A DNA stretch of 6,279 nt from Fidelibacterota bacterium (GTDB lineage Bacteria > Marinisomatota > Marinisomatia > Marinisomatales > UBA1611): NCBI GenBank assembly GCA_002694025.1, contig NZKX01000007.1:1-6279 (forward strand). The letters run 5' to 3'. This document shows positions 1 to 5,178 of the stretch, one piece after another (the stretch's first letter is position 1; every line of letters starts with the position of its first letter). The notes beneath the pieces were generated by a model that saw only the letters and a list, made by a program, of their open reading frames with translations, did no database searches and was not told where the DNA came from. The translations under genes and the position numbers were made by a program.

Positions 1-1673
1 GAACAAAACAACTTGTTTTTATTAGTGTATCCTGAGGAAACTAAAAATTTCCCTGCATCTATAAAATCGTTAAAAGTATTCTTTTTCTTTAATAGCTTAC
101 CATCTTCATAAGACTGCCTTCCATAAATTTGACTACCTCGAACGTGAGCAATTGCAAAAATAAATCCTCTATCTAATAGGCTTAGTCTAGCTGAATTAAA
201 ATAAGGATCTATTGTAGAACCATATGATCCATACCCATAAAGTAAAAGATTTTGGGGATAATCCTTCTTATAGTTTTTATTATATACTATTGAAACTGGT
301 ATCTTTTTTCCATCTCTTGATTTTGCATACAGTCTTTCAGAAAAATAGTTTTTTTGATTATATCCTCCTAAAATTTTATCTTGTTTCAATAGAGTTTTTT
401 TTCCTGTCTTCATATTATAGTCATATATAGACCATGGAGTAACTAAAGAGCTATAGCTGTACCGTAGAATACTTGTATTAAATTCCTTGTTTGTTGAAAT
501 AAATGCAGCGTAAGTATTTTCACCAAAGTCTAAAATTTCGTTTTTCTTATTTATTTGGTTAATTATCCTTATTCCTCTTAGACCATTTTTTCTATGATTA
601 AGAACCAAATAGTTCTCAAAAATTTCCATATCTAATAAATGAACATTTTTATTATGAGGAATAATTTCTTTCCAATTAGAAATATCAGTTGCATCATCTG
701 GTGTTTCCATCAGGCGTTTGTTTTCAGCCTTATCATTGGTCAGGATGTAAAACTTATCAGAGTAATGCGCTATATCATATTCATGCCTTTCACCTCTTGG
801 AGTAAAAGAGATAAAGTCTCCATTTGGATTATCCGTATTAAGAATATGATAATCGCTTACCAATGTACTACTGTTCCAAATAATAATAAATTTTCCTGAT
901 TTTGATCTGTATACTCCAGTGTAAAATTCATTATCTGCTTCTTTGTAAACTAAAACATCCTTTTCATAACTAGTATTTAATTTATGCCTTAGGATCTTTT
1001 CAGATAACAAGGTTACTTTATTCTTTGATGTATAAAAAACTGTTTTATTATCATTTGCCCAAGCTACAGAACCTGAAGTATTTGGAATAGAATGCTCTAA
1101 AACCTTTCCTGTAACTAAATTTTTAAAATAAATAGTGTAGAATCGCCTGCTAAGAGTATCCAATCCATAGGCCAACCATTCATTATTGGGACTAACAGAC
1201 CTACTGCCGACTGAAAAATAATCATAGCCTTTAGATAATTCATTCCCATCTAAAATAATTTGTTCTTTAGCTTCAAGAGATCCTTTTTTTCTACAATAGA
1301 TAGCATATTCTTTCCCCTCTTCATAACGAGAGTAATAAAAATAACCATTTTCTAAATAGGGAACGGTTTCATCATCCTTAGGTATTCTTTCCACTATTTC
1401 ATCAAACAACGTTTTTTGTAACAAATTAGTATGAGATAGACTCTTTTGAGTATAATTATTCTCCTGATCAATATAATTAATTACTGCTTTTGTTTGTTCA
1501 TCACGAATTTTAGATTTTTTTTGTTCGTCCGTTAACCGCATCCAATAATAATCGTCCACTCTTTTATGTCCATGAGTTATTATCTCATAAGGCTCTTTTT
1601 TAGCAACGGGCTTAACTAGTTTTTCACTGCACGAACTCATTATTAAAACTCCTATCAAAACAAAAAACTTCAT
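1..1673 (-). CDS. ptrB: Oligopeptidase B (protease II), S9A family, lipoprotein form; 3' end cut off
   Basis: This is a serine peptidase of the prolyl oligopeptidase family that cleaves short peptides, in oligopeptidase B after Arg or Lys. The 557 codons seen cover the N-terminal cap (a HGHKRVDDYYWMR block at residues 34-46), the beta-propeller and the start of the alpha/beta-hydrolase domain. Diagnostic blocks are LLLYGYGSYG around residue 479, AHVRGSQIYGRQ from 509 and YEDGKLLKKKNTFNDFID just after. The window edge falls just before the expected GGSAGG nucleophile motif, so Ser, Asp and His cannot be checked; the family is usually near 690 residues. The start is the ATG at 1673, with GAGG seven bases upstream. 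The N-terminus is a short hydrophobic stretch ending in I-M-S-S-Cys15, a plausible lipobox, so the enzyme is probably lipid-anchored in the cell envelope, unlike the cytoplasmic E. coli PtrB. Family assignment is confident; the exact cleavage specificity is inferred. Confidence 0.93.
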   Translation of the reverse strand, partial: MKFFVLIGVLIMSSCSEKLVKPVAKKEPYEIITHGHKRVDDYYWMRLTDEQKKSKIRDEQTKAVINYIDQENNYTQKSLSHTNLLQKTLFDEIVERIPKDDETVPYLENGYFYYSRYEEGKEYAIYCRKKGSLEAKEQIILDGNELSKGYDYFSVGSRSVSPNNEWLAYGLDTLSRRFYTIYFKNLVTGKVLEHSIPNTSGSVAWANDNKTVFYTSKNKVTLLSEKILRHKLNTSYEKDVLVYKEADNEFYTGVYRSKSGKFIIIWNSSTLVSDYHILNTDNPNGDFISFTPRGERHEYDIAHYSDKFYILTNDKAENKRLMETPDDATDISNWKEIIPHNKNVHLLDMEIFENYLVLNHRKNGLRGIRIINQINKKNEILDFGENTYAAFISTNKEFNTSILRYSYSSLVTPWSIYDYNMKTGKKTLLKQDKILGGYNQKNYFSERLYAKSRDGKKIPVSIVYNKNYKKDYPQNLLLYGYGSYGSTIDPYFNSARLSLLDRGFIFAIAHVRGSQIYGRQSYEDGKLLKKKNTFNDFIDAGKFLVSSGYTNKNKLFC

Positions 1674-1680
1674 CAAATAA

Positions 1681-1684
1681 CCTC
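1681..1684 (-). promoter_or_regulatory. Ribosome binding site of the oligopeptidase gene
   Basis: GAGG read on the minus strand, seven bases before the ATG at 1673. It supports that start over the two out-of-frame ATGs just upstream. Confidence 0.6.
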
Positions 1685-1741
1685 ATATTTCTCATTTAAA
1701 TTTACAAAATATTTAAAAGTATTTTTTTTTAGGACTCTATA

Positions 1742-1747
1742 ATTATA
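1742..1747 (-). promoter_or_regulatory. Possible -10 box for the oligopeptidase gene
   Basis: A perfect TATAAT on the minus strand about 70 bases before the ATG. No convincing -35 hexamer lies at 16-18 bases, and the region is so A+T-rich that a chance match is possible. Confidence 0.25.
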
Positions 1748-1787
1748 AATGCCTATATATATGCACTTAAATACTTTGAATTACCCC

Positions 1788-1815
1788 TTGCTTTAAGAGA
1801 TAAATATAATATAAA
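1788..1815 (+). promoter_or_regulatory. Candidate sigma-70-type promoter of the exported basic protein gene
   Basis: TTGCTT at 1788-1793, a 16-base spacer and TATAAA at 1810-1815. Transcription would begin near 1822, exactly at the left edge of the 18-base palindrome, and give a leader of about 100 bases before the gene at 1925. A second TATAAT at 1907-1912 could act instead but has no good -35 box. Confidence 0.4.
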
Positions 1816-1821
1816 ATTATC

Positions 1822-1839
1822 TAGGTCTTCTAAGACCTA
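1822..1839. promoter_or_regulatory. Perfect 18-base palindrome, possible operator or 5' mRNA hairpin
   Basis: Arms TAGGTCTT and AAGACCTA flank a central CT. It is the only G+C-containing dyad in an A+T-rich divergent intergenic region and sits at the predicted start of the rightward transcript. As DNA it could bind a dimeric repressor. As RNA it could fold into seven base pairs with a four-base loop (TCTA) and protect the 5' end. The sequence alone does not decide between these. Confidence 0.4.
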
Positions 1840-1924
1840 TAAATGCGGAGTCCTTACTGAATATTACATTCATAAAATGTCTATGGGTTCAGTTTACCTG
1901 TTTGATTATAATAGGTAAAATCCC

Positions 1925-2482
1925 TTGAAACATAATATAATGAGATTATACCTCATCATCATTTTTTTTGGCTGTGGGAATTCTTCAATTGCTCAACAAT
2001 CAGAAGCACGAGTAAATACCGCTAGAAAATGGGTTAAACGAACTATACTAAAAAGTTTCGACTTTCTTCCATATATTGAATACAAACCATCGATTGTTCC
2101 TTCGGAAACTGGGGAGGTTTTGTTAAAAGATCTAAATATTTTTGAAAAAATCACTGATGACCATATACTGTTTGAAGAAAGAATTAATGAAAAGTTAAAA
2201 AAAGAAAGAGGTAATCGTATTGATGAAATTTATGATGCGTTTATACGAAAAAGACGTCTTTCAAGAAAAAGAAAAAGAAAAGATCCTATTGAAGAAAAAA
2301 TTTCTGACATAAATTACATTAGAGGACTAACACAAAGATATGAGTCCTGGTCGCCTAAATGGAGTGAAAAAGTAGATTTAGCAAAAGAAGATCTAACTGT
2401 AGACGAAATTGATCTCGTTCAATATGAATTAAGAAGAATATCAAAAAAACATAGACACTTAATTTTTAAGCAAAAAATCTAG
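1925..2482 (+). CDS. Exported, highly basic protein of unknown function
   Basis: I do not recognise a family. The 185-residue product begins with a hydrophobic segment (residues 7-16, MRLYLIIIFFG region) and has a likely signal peptidase I site S-I-A23|Q24-Q, the 'AQ' ending common in the FCB group; Cys17 makes a lipoprotein less likely but possible. The mature part is strongly charged, mostly helical in character, with a dense Arg/Lys run at residues 108-119 (RKRRLSRKRKRK) followed by an acidic/basic mix, and a C-terminal half containing YESWSPKWSEK. The start is uncertain: TTG at 1925 has AGG nine bases upstream, whereas ATG at 1940 (residue 6) lacks a ribosome site but gives a cleaner signal peptide. 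The gene stands alone between a divergent protease gene and the structured RNA region. A periplasmic RNA-, DNA- or polyanion-binding role would be a guess from charge only. Confidence 0.7.
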   Translation: MKHNIMRLYLIIIFFGCGNSSIAQQSEARVNTARKWVKRTILKSFDFLPYIEYKPSIVPSETGEVLLKDLNIFEKITDDHILFEERINEKLKKERGNRIDEIYDAFIRKRRLSRKRKRKDPIEEKISDINYIRGLTQRYESWSPKWSEKVDLAKEDLTVDEIDLVQYELRRISKKHRHLIFKQKI

Positions 2483-2509
2483 AACGTTATGGATGAACAA
2501 GAATCTAGT

Positions 2510-2537
2510 TTGACTTTCATATAATTAATATTATAAA
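2510..2537 (+). promoter_or_regulatory. Sigma-70-type promoter of the candidate small RNA
   Basis: TTGACT at 2510-2515, 16-base spacer, TATAAA at 2532-2537; predicted start near 2544-2546. This is the best -35/-10 pair in the window and it follows the stop codon of the upstream gene by only 27 bases, so a separate transcript is likely. Confidence 0.55.
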
Positions 2538-2572
2538 ATCGTCTAGTGGAAATTCTTATTAACCTTAAAATA

Positions 2573-2583
2573 AAGGAGGTGAT
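2573..2583 (+). promoter_or_regulatory. Extended Shine-Dalgarno-like site matching the 16S rRNA tail
   Basis: The bases 2572-2584 (AAAGGAGGTGATC) are fully complementary to the usual bacterial 16S 3' end (GATCACCTCCTTT). It is far longer than any other ribosome site in the window. It lies seven bases before a TTG that opens a 15-codon frame, and its core GGAGGT can be masked by ACCTCC at 2611-2616. Confidence 0.5.
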
Positions 2584-2586
2584 CAG

Positions 2587-2634
2587 TTGTCTAATTCAAG
2601 TAGTTTGCTGACCTCCAAATTATCAGCAAAATAA
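2587..2634 (+). CDS. Possible 15-residue serine-rich leader peptide
   Basis: TTG at 2587 follows the extended ribosome site by an ideal seven-base spacer and opens a frame of 15 codons ending in TAA at 2632. The peptide reads MSNSSSLLTSKLSAK: six serines (TCT, TCA, AGT, AGT, TCC, TCA) and three leucines. Translation through it would melt both the 2608-2616 and 2604-2630 stems, which is how peptide-controlled attenuators work. However, no gene lies downstream on this strand, so a leader role has no obvious target and the frame may be fortuitous. Confidence 0.3.
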   Translation: MSNSSSLLTSKLSAK

Positions 2635-2667
2635 ATCCACCTTGCTGGCATTGTGAGGTCAGCAGCA

Positions 2668-2706
2668 TAAATAAAAAACGCGTCTTATTGACGCGTTTTT
2701 TATTTA
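2668..2706. terminator. Strong bidirectional Rho-independent terminator
   Basis: A perfect 17-base inverted repeat (2668-2684 with 2690-2706) around the loop TTATT. The core is ACGCGTC/GACGCGT flanked by A6 on the left and T6 on the right, so it terminates both the rightward small RNA and the leftward four-gene operon. The stop codon and last codon of the leftmost operon gene lie inside its right arm. Confidence 0.9.
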
Positions 2707-3533
2707 CAATACTTTCCAATACCTATCAATAAATAAGCAAGAGATGTAATTACTCCAAAGTATCCTGGAATTATTAACCCTCTTTCAAAGCAAGGTCTAG
2801 ATGCAATTATTGGCAGGGTGATAAATAAAATTGAAGGAGAGTAATGAAATAGAGCTGAAAATGAATGTATATATGAATCTAATTCCTTAGAAAATTGATG
2901 AAATATTAATAAAACTGATATAGGAACCATTAACCAACCAATAAAATTGAAAAAGGGAACTCCATAGTAAATACCAGGATATTCCCAACTCCATCTTTTT
3001 TCATCTACTGCTAATGGATCAAGGACCAAATCCAGGAACATAACAAAAACGGCAGTAAGTAATATGAAGTAATAATTTGGTAAAGTTTCAAATGGAAAGT
3101 TTATTTCTGTCAAATAAATACAGAAGTTTGAACACATGTAAATTATACCAAACCAGGCAACTGGAATTAGAATAGGAACACCGAAAATTAAATATCCTGG
3201 CGTATTTTCCTTGTTATAATGATATTTACCTCCAAAAATATATCCTTTTTTTGATCCGATTATTTCAAGAATTAAACTTACAATAAATGTAATGGCTAAA
3301 AAGGTTAAAATATTATATAACCCCAAACATACAGCTCCATGGATAACAAAAAAAATTGCTCCCAATACAACCTGAAAAATTCTTAATTTTTCTGCATCTT
3401 TATATTTTTTATCAATTTTAGAATTAGATCTTCTATTAACGAACCAACCAATTTCTCCAATTCTAATAAACCTGTATAAGAAAGGAACACTAGTGATTAG
3501 GGTAAAAAATAAAAATAAAAATAAATTTTCCAA
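2700..3533 (-). CDS. cruF: CruF-type carotenoid 1,2-hydratase, membrane protein (DUF422)
   Basis: This is an integral membrane protein of the carotenoid-biosynthesis DUF422 family, whose characterised members add water to the end of an acyclic carotenoid or C50 precursor to make a 1-hydroxy end group. The 277 residues contain seven or eight hydrophobic segments (about 3-22, 51-71, 74-93, 113-141, 153-174, 193-211, 231-246, 255-272). Family blocks are visible: E90-I-I-G-S-K-K-G-Y, FGGKYHY (100-106), GVP (118-120), W127, DLVLDPLA (168-175), WSWE (181-184), YYGVPFFN-x-x-GW (189-200). Length is typical. The start is TTG at 3533; an in-frame stop lies three codons upstream and there is no in-frame ATG before residue 133, so TTG is forced. 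It is the last gene of the operon, six bases after the sulfotransferase stop and in the same frame. No other carotenoid gene is in view, so the exact substrate is unknown. Confidence 0.82.
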   Translation of the reverse strand: MENLFLFLFFTLITSVPFLYRFIRIGEIGWFVNRRSNSKIDKKYKDAEKLRIFQVVLGAIFFVIHGAVCLGLYNILTFLAITFIVSLILEIIGSKKGYIFGGKYHYNKENTPGYLIFGVPILIPVAWFGIIYMCSNFCIYLTEINFPFETLPNYYFILLTAVFVMFLDLVLDPLAVDEKRWSWEYPGIYYGVPFFNFIGWLMVPISVLLIFHQFSKELDSYIHSFSALFHYSPSILFITLPIIASRPCFERGLIIPGYFGVITSLAYLLIGIGKYCK

Positions 3534-3539
3534 TTCTTC

Positions 3540-4271
3540 TTAGGGAATAGTTCTTTTCTCATACATGCTGCTGTAATCTATTAAGCACTTATCATATAAT
3601 GGGATAAGATCTTTTTCTATGGTTACGTGTTTTTTTTGAAAAGGTTCAAACTCTGAAGAGCTTTCTACATTCTTGTACCAATATTTAGCCCAAATGCCAT
3701 CGGAATTTCTTTTACCTTTGGGCCATTTTAACATTTTCTCACTAAATTTTATACCAACAGAAATGCAAATTTTCTTTAAAGCCTGTTTAGGATTTTTTAG
3801 AATATCCTCAACATCGAAAATTGGAGGAGTTAAACCCTGTTCATTTTCTATAAGCCTAACAATATCTATTTGCTGAGAATAACCTAACAATTTTTTATTC
3901 GGAAAAGGATATTGCTTATGATAGCTTTGAATTACGTATTTAGGATCACGAATCAAAATACAATTTTGAAATTTTTTTATCCAACTGATGTCACACCCTC
4001 TAGAATTATGTTGAGCCATATGCTTTTGATACCAAATTTTCTTACTTCCTGGGATAGGCCCAGTTATCCTTTTAACAATTCTATCCCAATTATTATCTTG
4101 TTTTAAAATGATCTCTTCTCTACCAGGGTGATCTAGATTAGTTTCTTTTAAAAAATGTGCATAAAAAGGCTCATCAAGAACTACAGTATCAGTTCGGTTT
4201 TCAAATGATCTCATCATAGCAGTAGATAGATTCCTTGGCCCTGACCACATAGCAATATAGGTCTCATCCAT
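3540..4271 (-). CDS. Sulfotransferase-like P-loop protein paired with an aminotransferase
   Basis: The 243-residue protein has the PAPS-type sulfotransferase fold signature: a 5'-phosphosulfate loop SGPRNLSTAMM at residues 10-20, the block DEPFYAHFL (33-41), YQKHMAQH (81-88) with candidate catalytic histidines, and a 3'-phosphate-binding block LIRDPKYVIQSYHK (106-119) with Arg108 and Ser116. The C-terminal DGIWAKYWYKNVESSSEF block (191-208) is typical of this subfamily. It is known that plant branched-chain-aminotransferase-like proteins carry this kind of domain fused to a class IV aminotransferase, matching the gene order here. The ATG start lies inside the end of the aminotransferase gene, an 8-base overlap (ATGGATGA), so the two are probably translated in step. 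The likely reaction is sulfation of a small hydroxyl or amine compound in the cytoplasm, but the substrate is unknown; transfer from PAPS is inferred, not shown. Confidence 0.8.
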   Translation of the reverse strand: MDETYIAMWSGPRNLSTAMMRSFENRTDTVVLDEPFYAHFLKETNLDHPGREEIILKQDNNWDRIVKRITGPIPGSKKIWYQKHMAQHNSRGCDISWIKKFQNCILIRDPKYVIQSYHKQYPFPNKKLLGYSQQIDIVRLIENEQGLTPPIFDVEDILKNPKQALKKICISVGIKFSEKMLKWPKGKRNSDGIWAKYWYKNVESSSEFEPFQKKHVTIEKDLIPLYDKCLIDYSSMYEKRTIP

Positions 4272-5178
4272 TGTTTTCGGCTATATTATCTAATTCTAAG
4301 CTATACCACTCCTGAAGCTTTTTTGTTATTATTCCACGTTTTCCATTCCCAATAATTATCTTATCCACAGAAACAGCAGGAGTTACGCCAGAAAAAGTCC
4401 CCGTAACGAATACTTCATCTGAAGTATGAACATCCTTTAAAGAAAAATTTTTTTCATAAATCGGAAGATTATACTGTTTACATAATCTGATAACAGACTT
4501 TCTAGTGATACCATTCAAACAATATCGACCTGTTGAAGTCCATACTTCATTATTTCTTATAATAAAAAAATTGGTTGAATTGCATGTAGATACAAATCCA
4601 TTTGGATCTAACATCAAACCTTCATCAACTCCAAGGATGTTTGCTTCAATGCAAGCAGAAATACAATTATGCTTACTTAATGAATTAATATTGGGGTCCT
4701 GAACTCTATAATCTCTAATCGTTTCAACTGTACCAATAGTGATTCCATTTATTTTTAGATCCTCACTAGCTTTTTTATGTTCAGGTATGATGACAATTGT
4801 TGGTGGGCTGATAGTTACTTTAGGATTTTGATATGGTGTTTTTTTTATGCCTCTTGAAACAATTAATCTAATATGAACATTTGTGTTCATTTTATTTTTT
4901 TCAATTGTTTTTAAAATTTCTAGCTTAAGCGATTCTTTTGACATTGGAATATCTATAGAAATATTTTTTGCCCCGTTATAAAGTCGATCCAAATGATCAT
5001 CAATATGAACTAGAGCTCTTTTATATAGTCTTATACCTTCCCAAACACCATCACCTAAAAGGAAACCACTATCCATGACAGAAACACTCGCTTCTGATCT
5101 GTGATGAAATTTACCATTCAAATAAATTTGGATATCTTTATTCCTTATATCATCTATATAATCGTGTGTAGACGGCAT
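4264..5178 (-). CDS. Class IV PLP aminotransferase, branched-chain/D-amino-acid aminotransferase-like
   Basis: The 304-residue protein has the fold-type IV aminotransferase layout: IYLNGKF (18-24), DSGFLLGDGVWEGIRLY (36-52), the HLDRL block with Arg64 that normally holds the PLP phosphate, SLSK169 as the Schiff-base lysine, EANILGVDEGLMLDPNGFV (178-196), LNGITRKSV (221-229) and a phosphate-binding TGTFSGVTP turn (259-267). It would move an amino group between an amino acid and a 2-oxo acid. The glutamate expected after 'GxVS', which contacts the PLP ring nitrogen in IlvE and DAAT, is Thr198 here (GFVSTCNSTN), so it may not be an ordinary IlvE. The ATG overlaps the rlmB stop by one base (TAATG), and the 3' end overlaps the sulfotransferase gene by eight. 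I leave the symbol empty because ilvE, dat and pabC cannot be separated by eye; a joint pathway with the sulfotransferase is the best inference. Confidence 0.87.
   Translation of the reverse strand: MPSTHDYIDDIRNKDIQIYLNGKFHHRSEASVSVMDSGFLLGDGVWEGIRLYKRALVHIDDHLDRLYNGAKNISIDIPMSKESLKLEILKTIEKNKMNTNVHIRLIVSRGIKKTPYQNPKVTISPPTIVIIPEHKKASEDLKINGITIGTVETIRDYRVQDPNINSLSKHNCISACIEANILGVDEGLMLDPNGFVSTCNSTNFFIIRNNEVWTSTGRYCLNGITRKSVIRLCKQYNLPIYEKNFSLKDVHTSDEVFVTGTFSGVTPAVSVDKIIIGNGKRGIITKKLQEWYSLELDNIAENNG

Larger units (their letters stand above)
2545..2701 (+). ncRNA. Candidate structured small RNA with mutually exclusive stem-loops
   Basis: A promoter at 2510-2537 and a terminator at 2668-2706 bracket a transcript of about 155 nt with no plus-strand gene after it. 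Inside are several possible pairings that exclude one another. GGAGGT plus CAG (2575-2586, with GAT bulged) can pair with CTGACCTCC (2608-2616). TTTGCTGA (2604-2611) can pair with TCAGCAAA (2623-2630), leaving CCTCC in an 11-base loop. TGCTGACCTC (2606-2615) can pair perfectly with GAGGTCAGCA (2655-2664). A smaller hairpin, TGCTG/CAGCA (2643-2647 with 2660-2664), leaves GAGGT partly in its loop, complementary to the CCTC of the earlier loop. No SRP RNA, tmRNA, 6S RNA or T-box signature was found. It could be a trans-acting RNA using its CCTCC loop against ribosome binding sites, or a 3' UTR of the upstream gene. Confidence 0.5.

Noticed and set aside
224..899. Plus-strand open frames at 224-430 and 639-899
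   Set aside because: They lie antisense to the oligopeptidase gene, have no ribosome sites and give low-complexity hydrophobic products.
1877..1918. A 13-codon frame upstream of the exported protein gene (ATG at 1877)
   Set aside because: No ribosome site, no repeated codons and no conserved pattern; expected by chance.
2476..2509. CTAGA/TCTAG inverted repeat after the exported protein gene as a terminator
   Set aside because: Five-base arms, a loop of about 20 bases and no T run; too weak.
2572..2589. Minus-strand remnant of the 16S rRNA 3' end (CTGATCACCTCCTTT)
   Set aside because: Similarity stops after about 15 bases, lacks one G of the usual CTGGATCACC, and no further 16S or spacer sequence is seen; an extended ribosome-type site on the plus strand explains it better.
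2545..2701. SRP (4.5S) RNA, suggested by GAGGTCAGCAGC near 2655-2666
   Set aside because: The conserved GGAA-tetraloop helix 8 core is missing and the ends do not pair into one long hairpin.
2545..2701. tmRNA or T-box leader
   Set aside because: No tRNA-like end, tag frame or T-box AGGGTGG-type motif; and no gene follows on the same strand.
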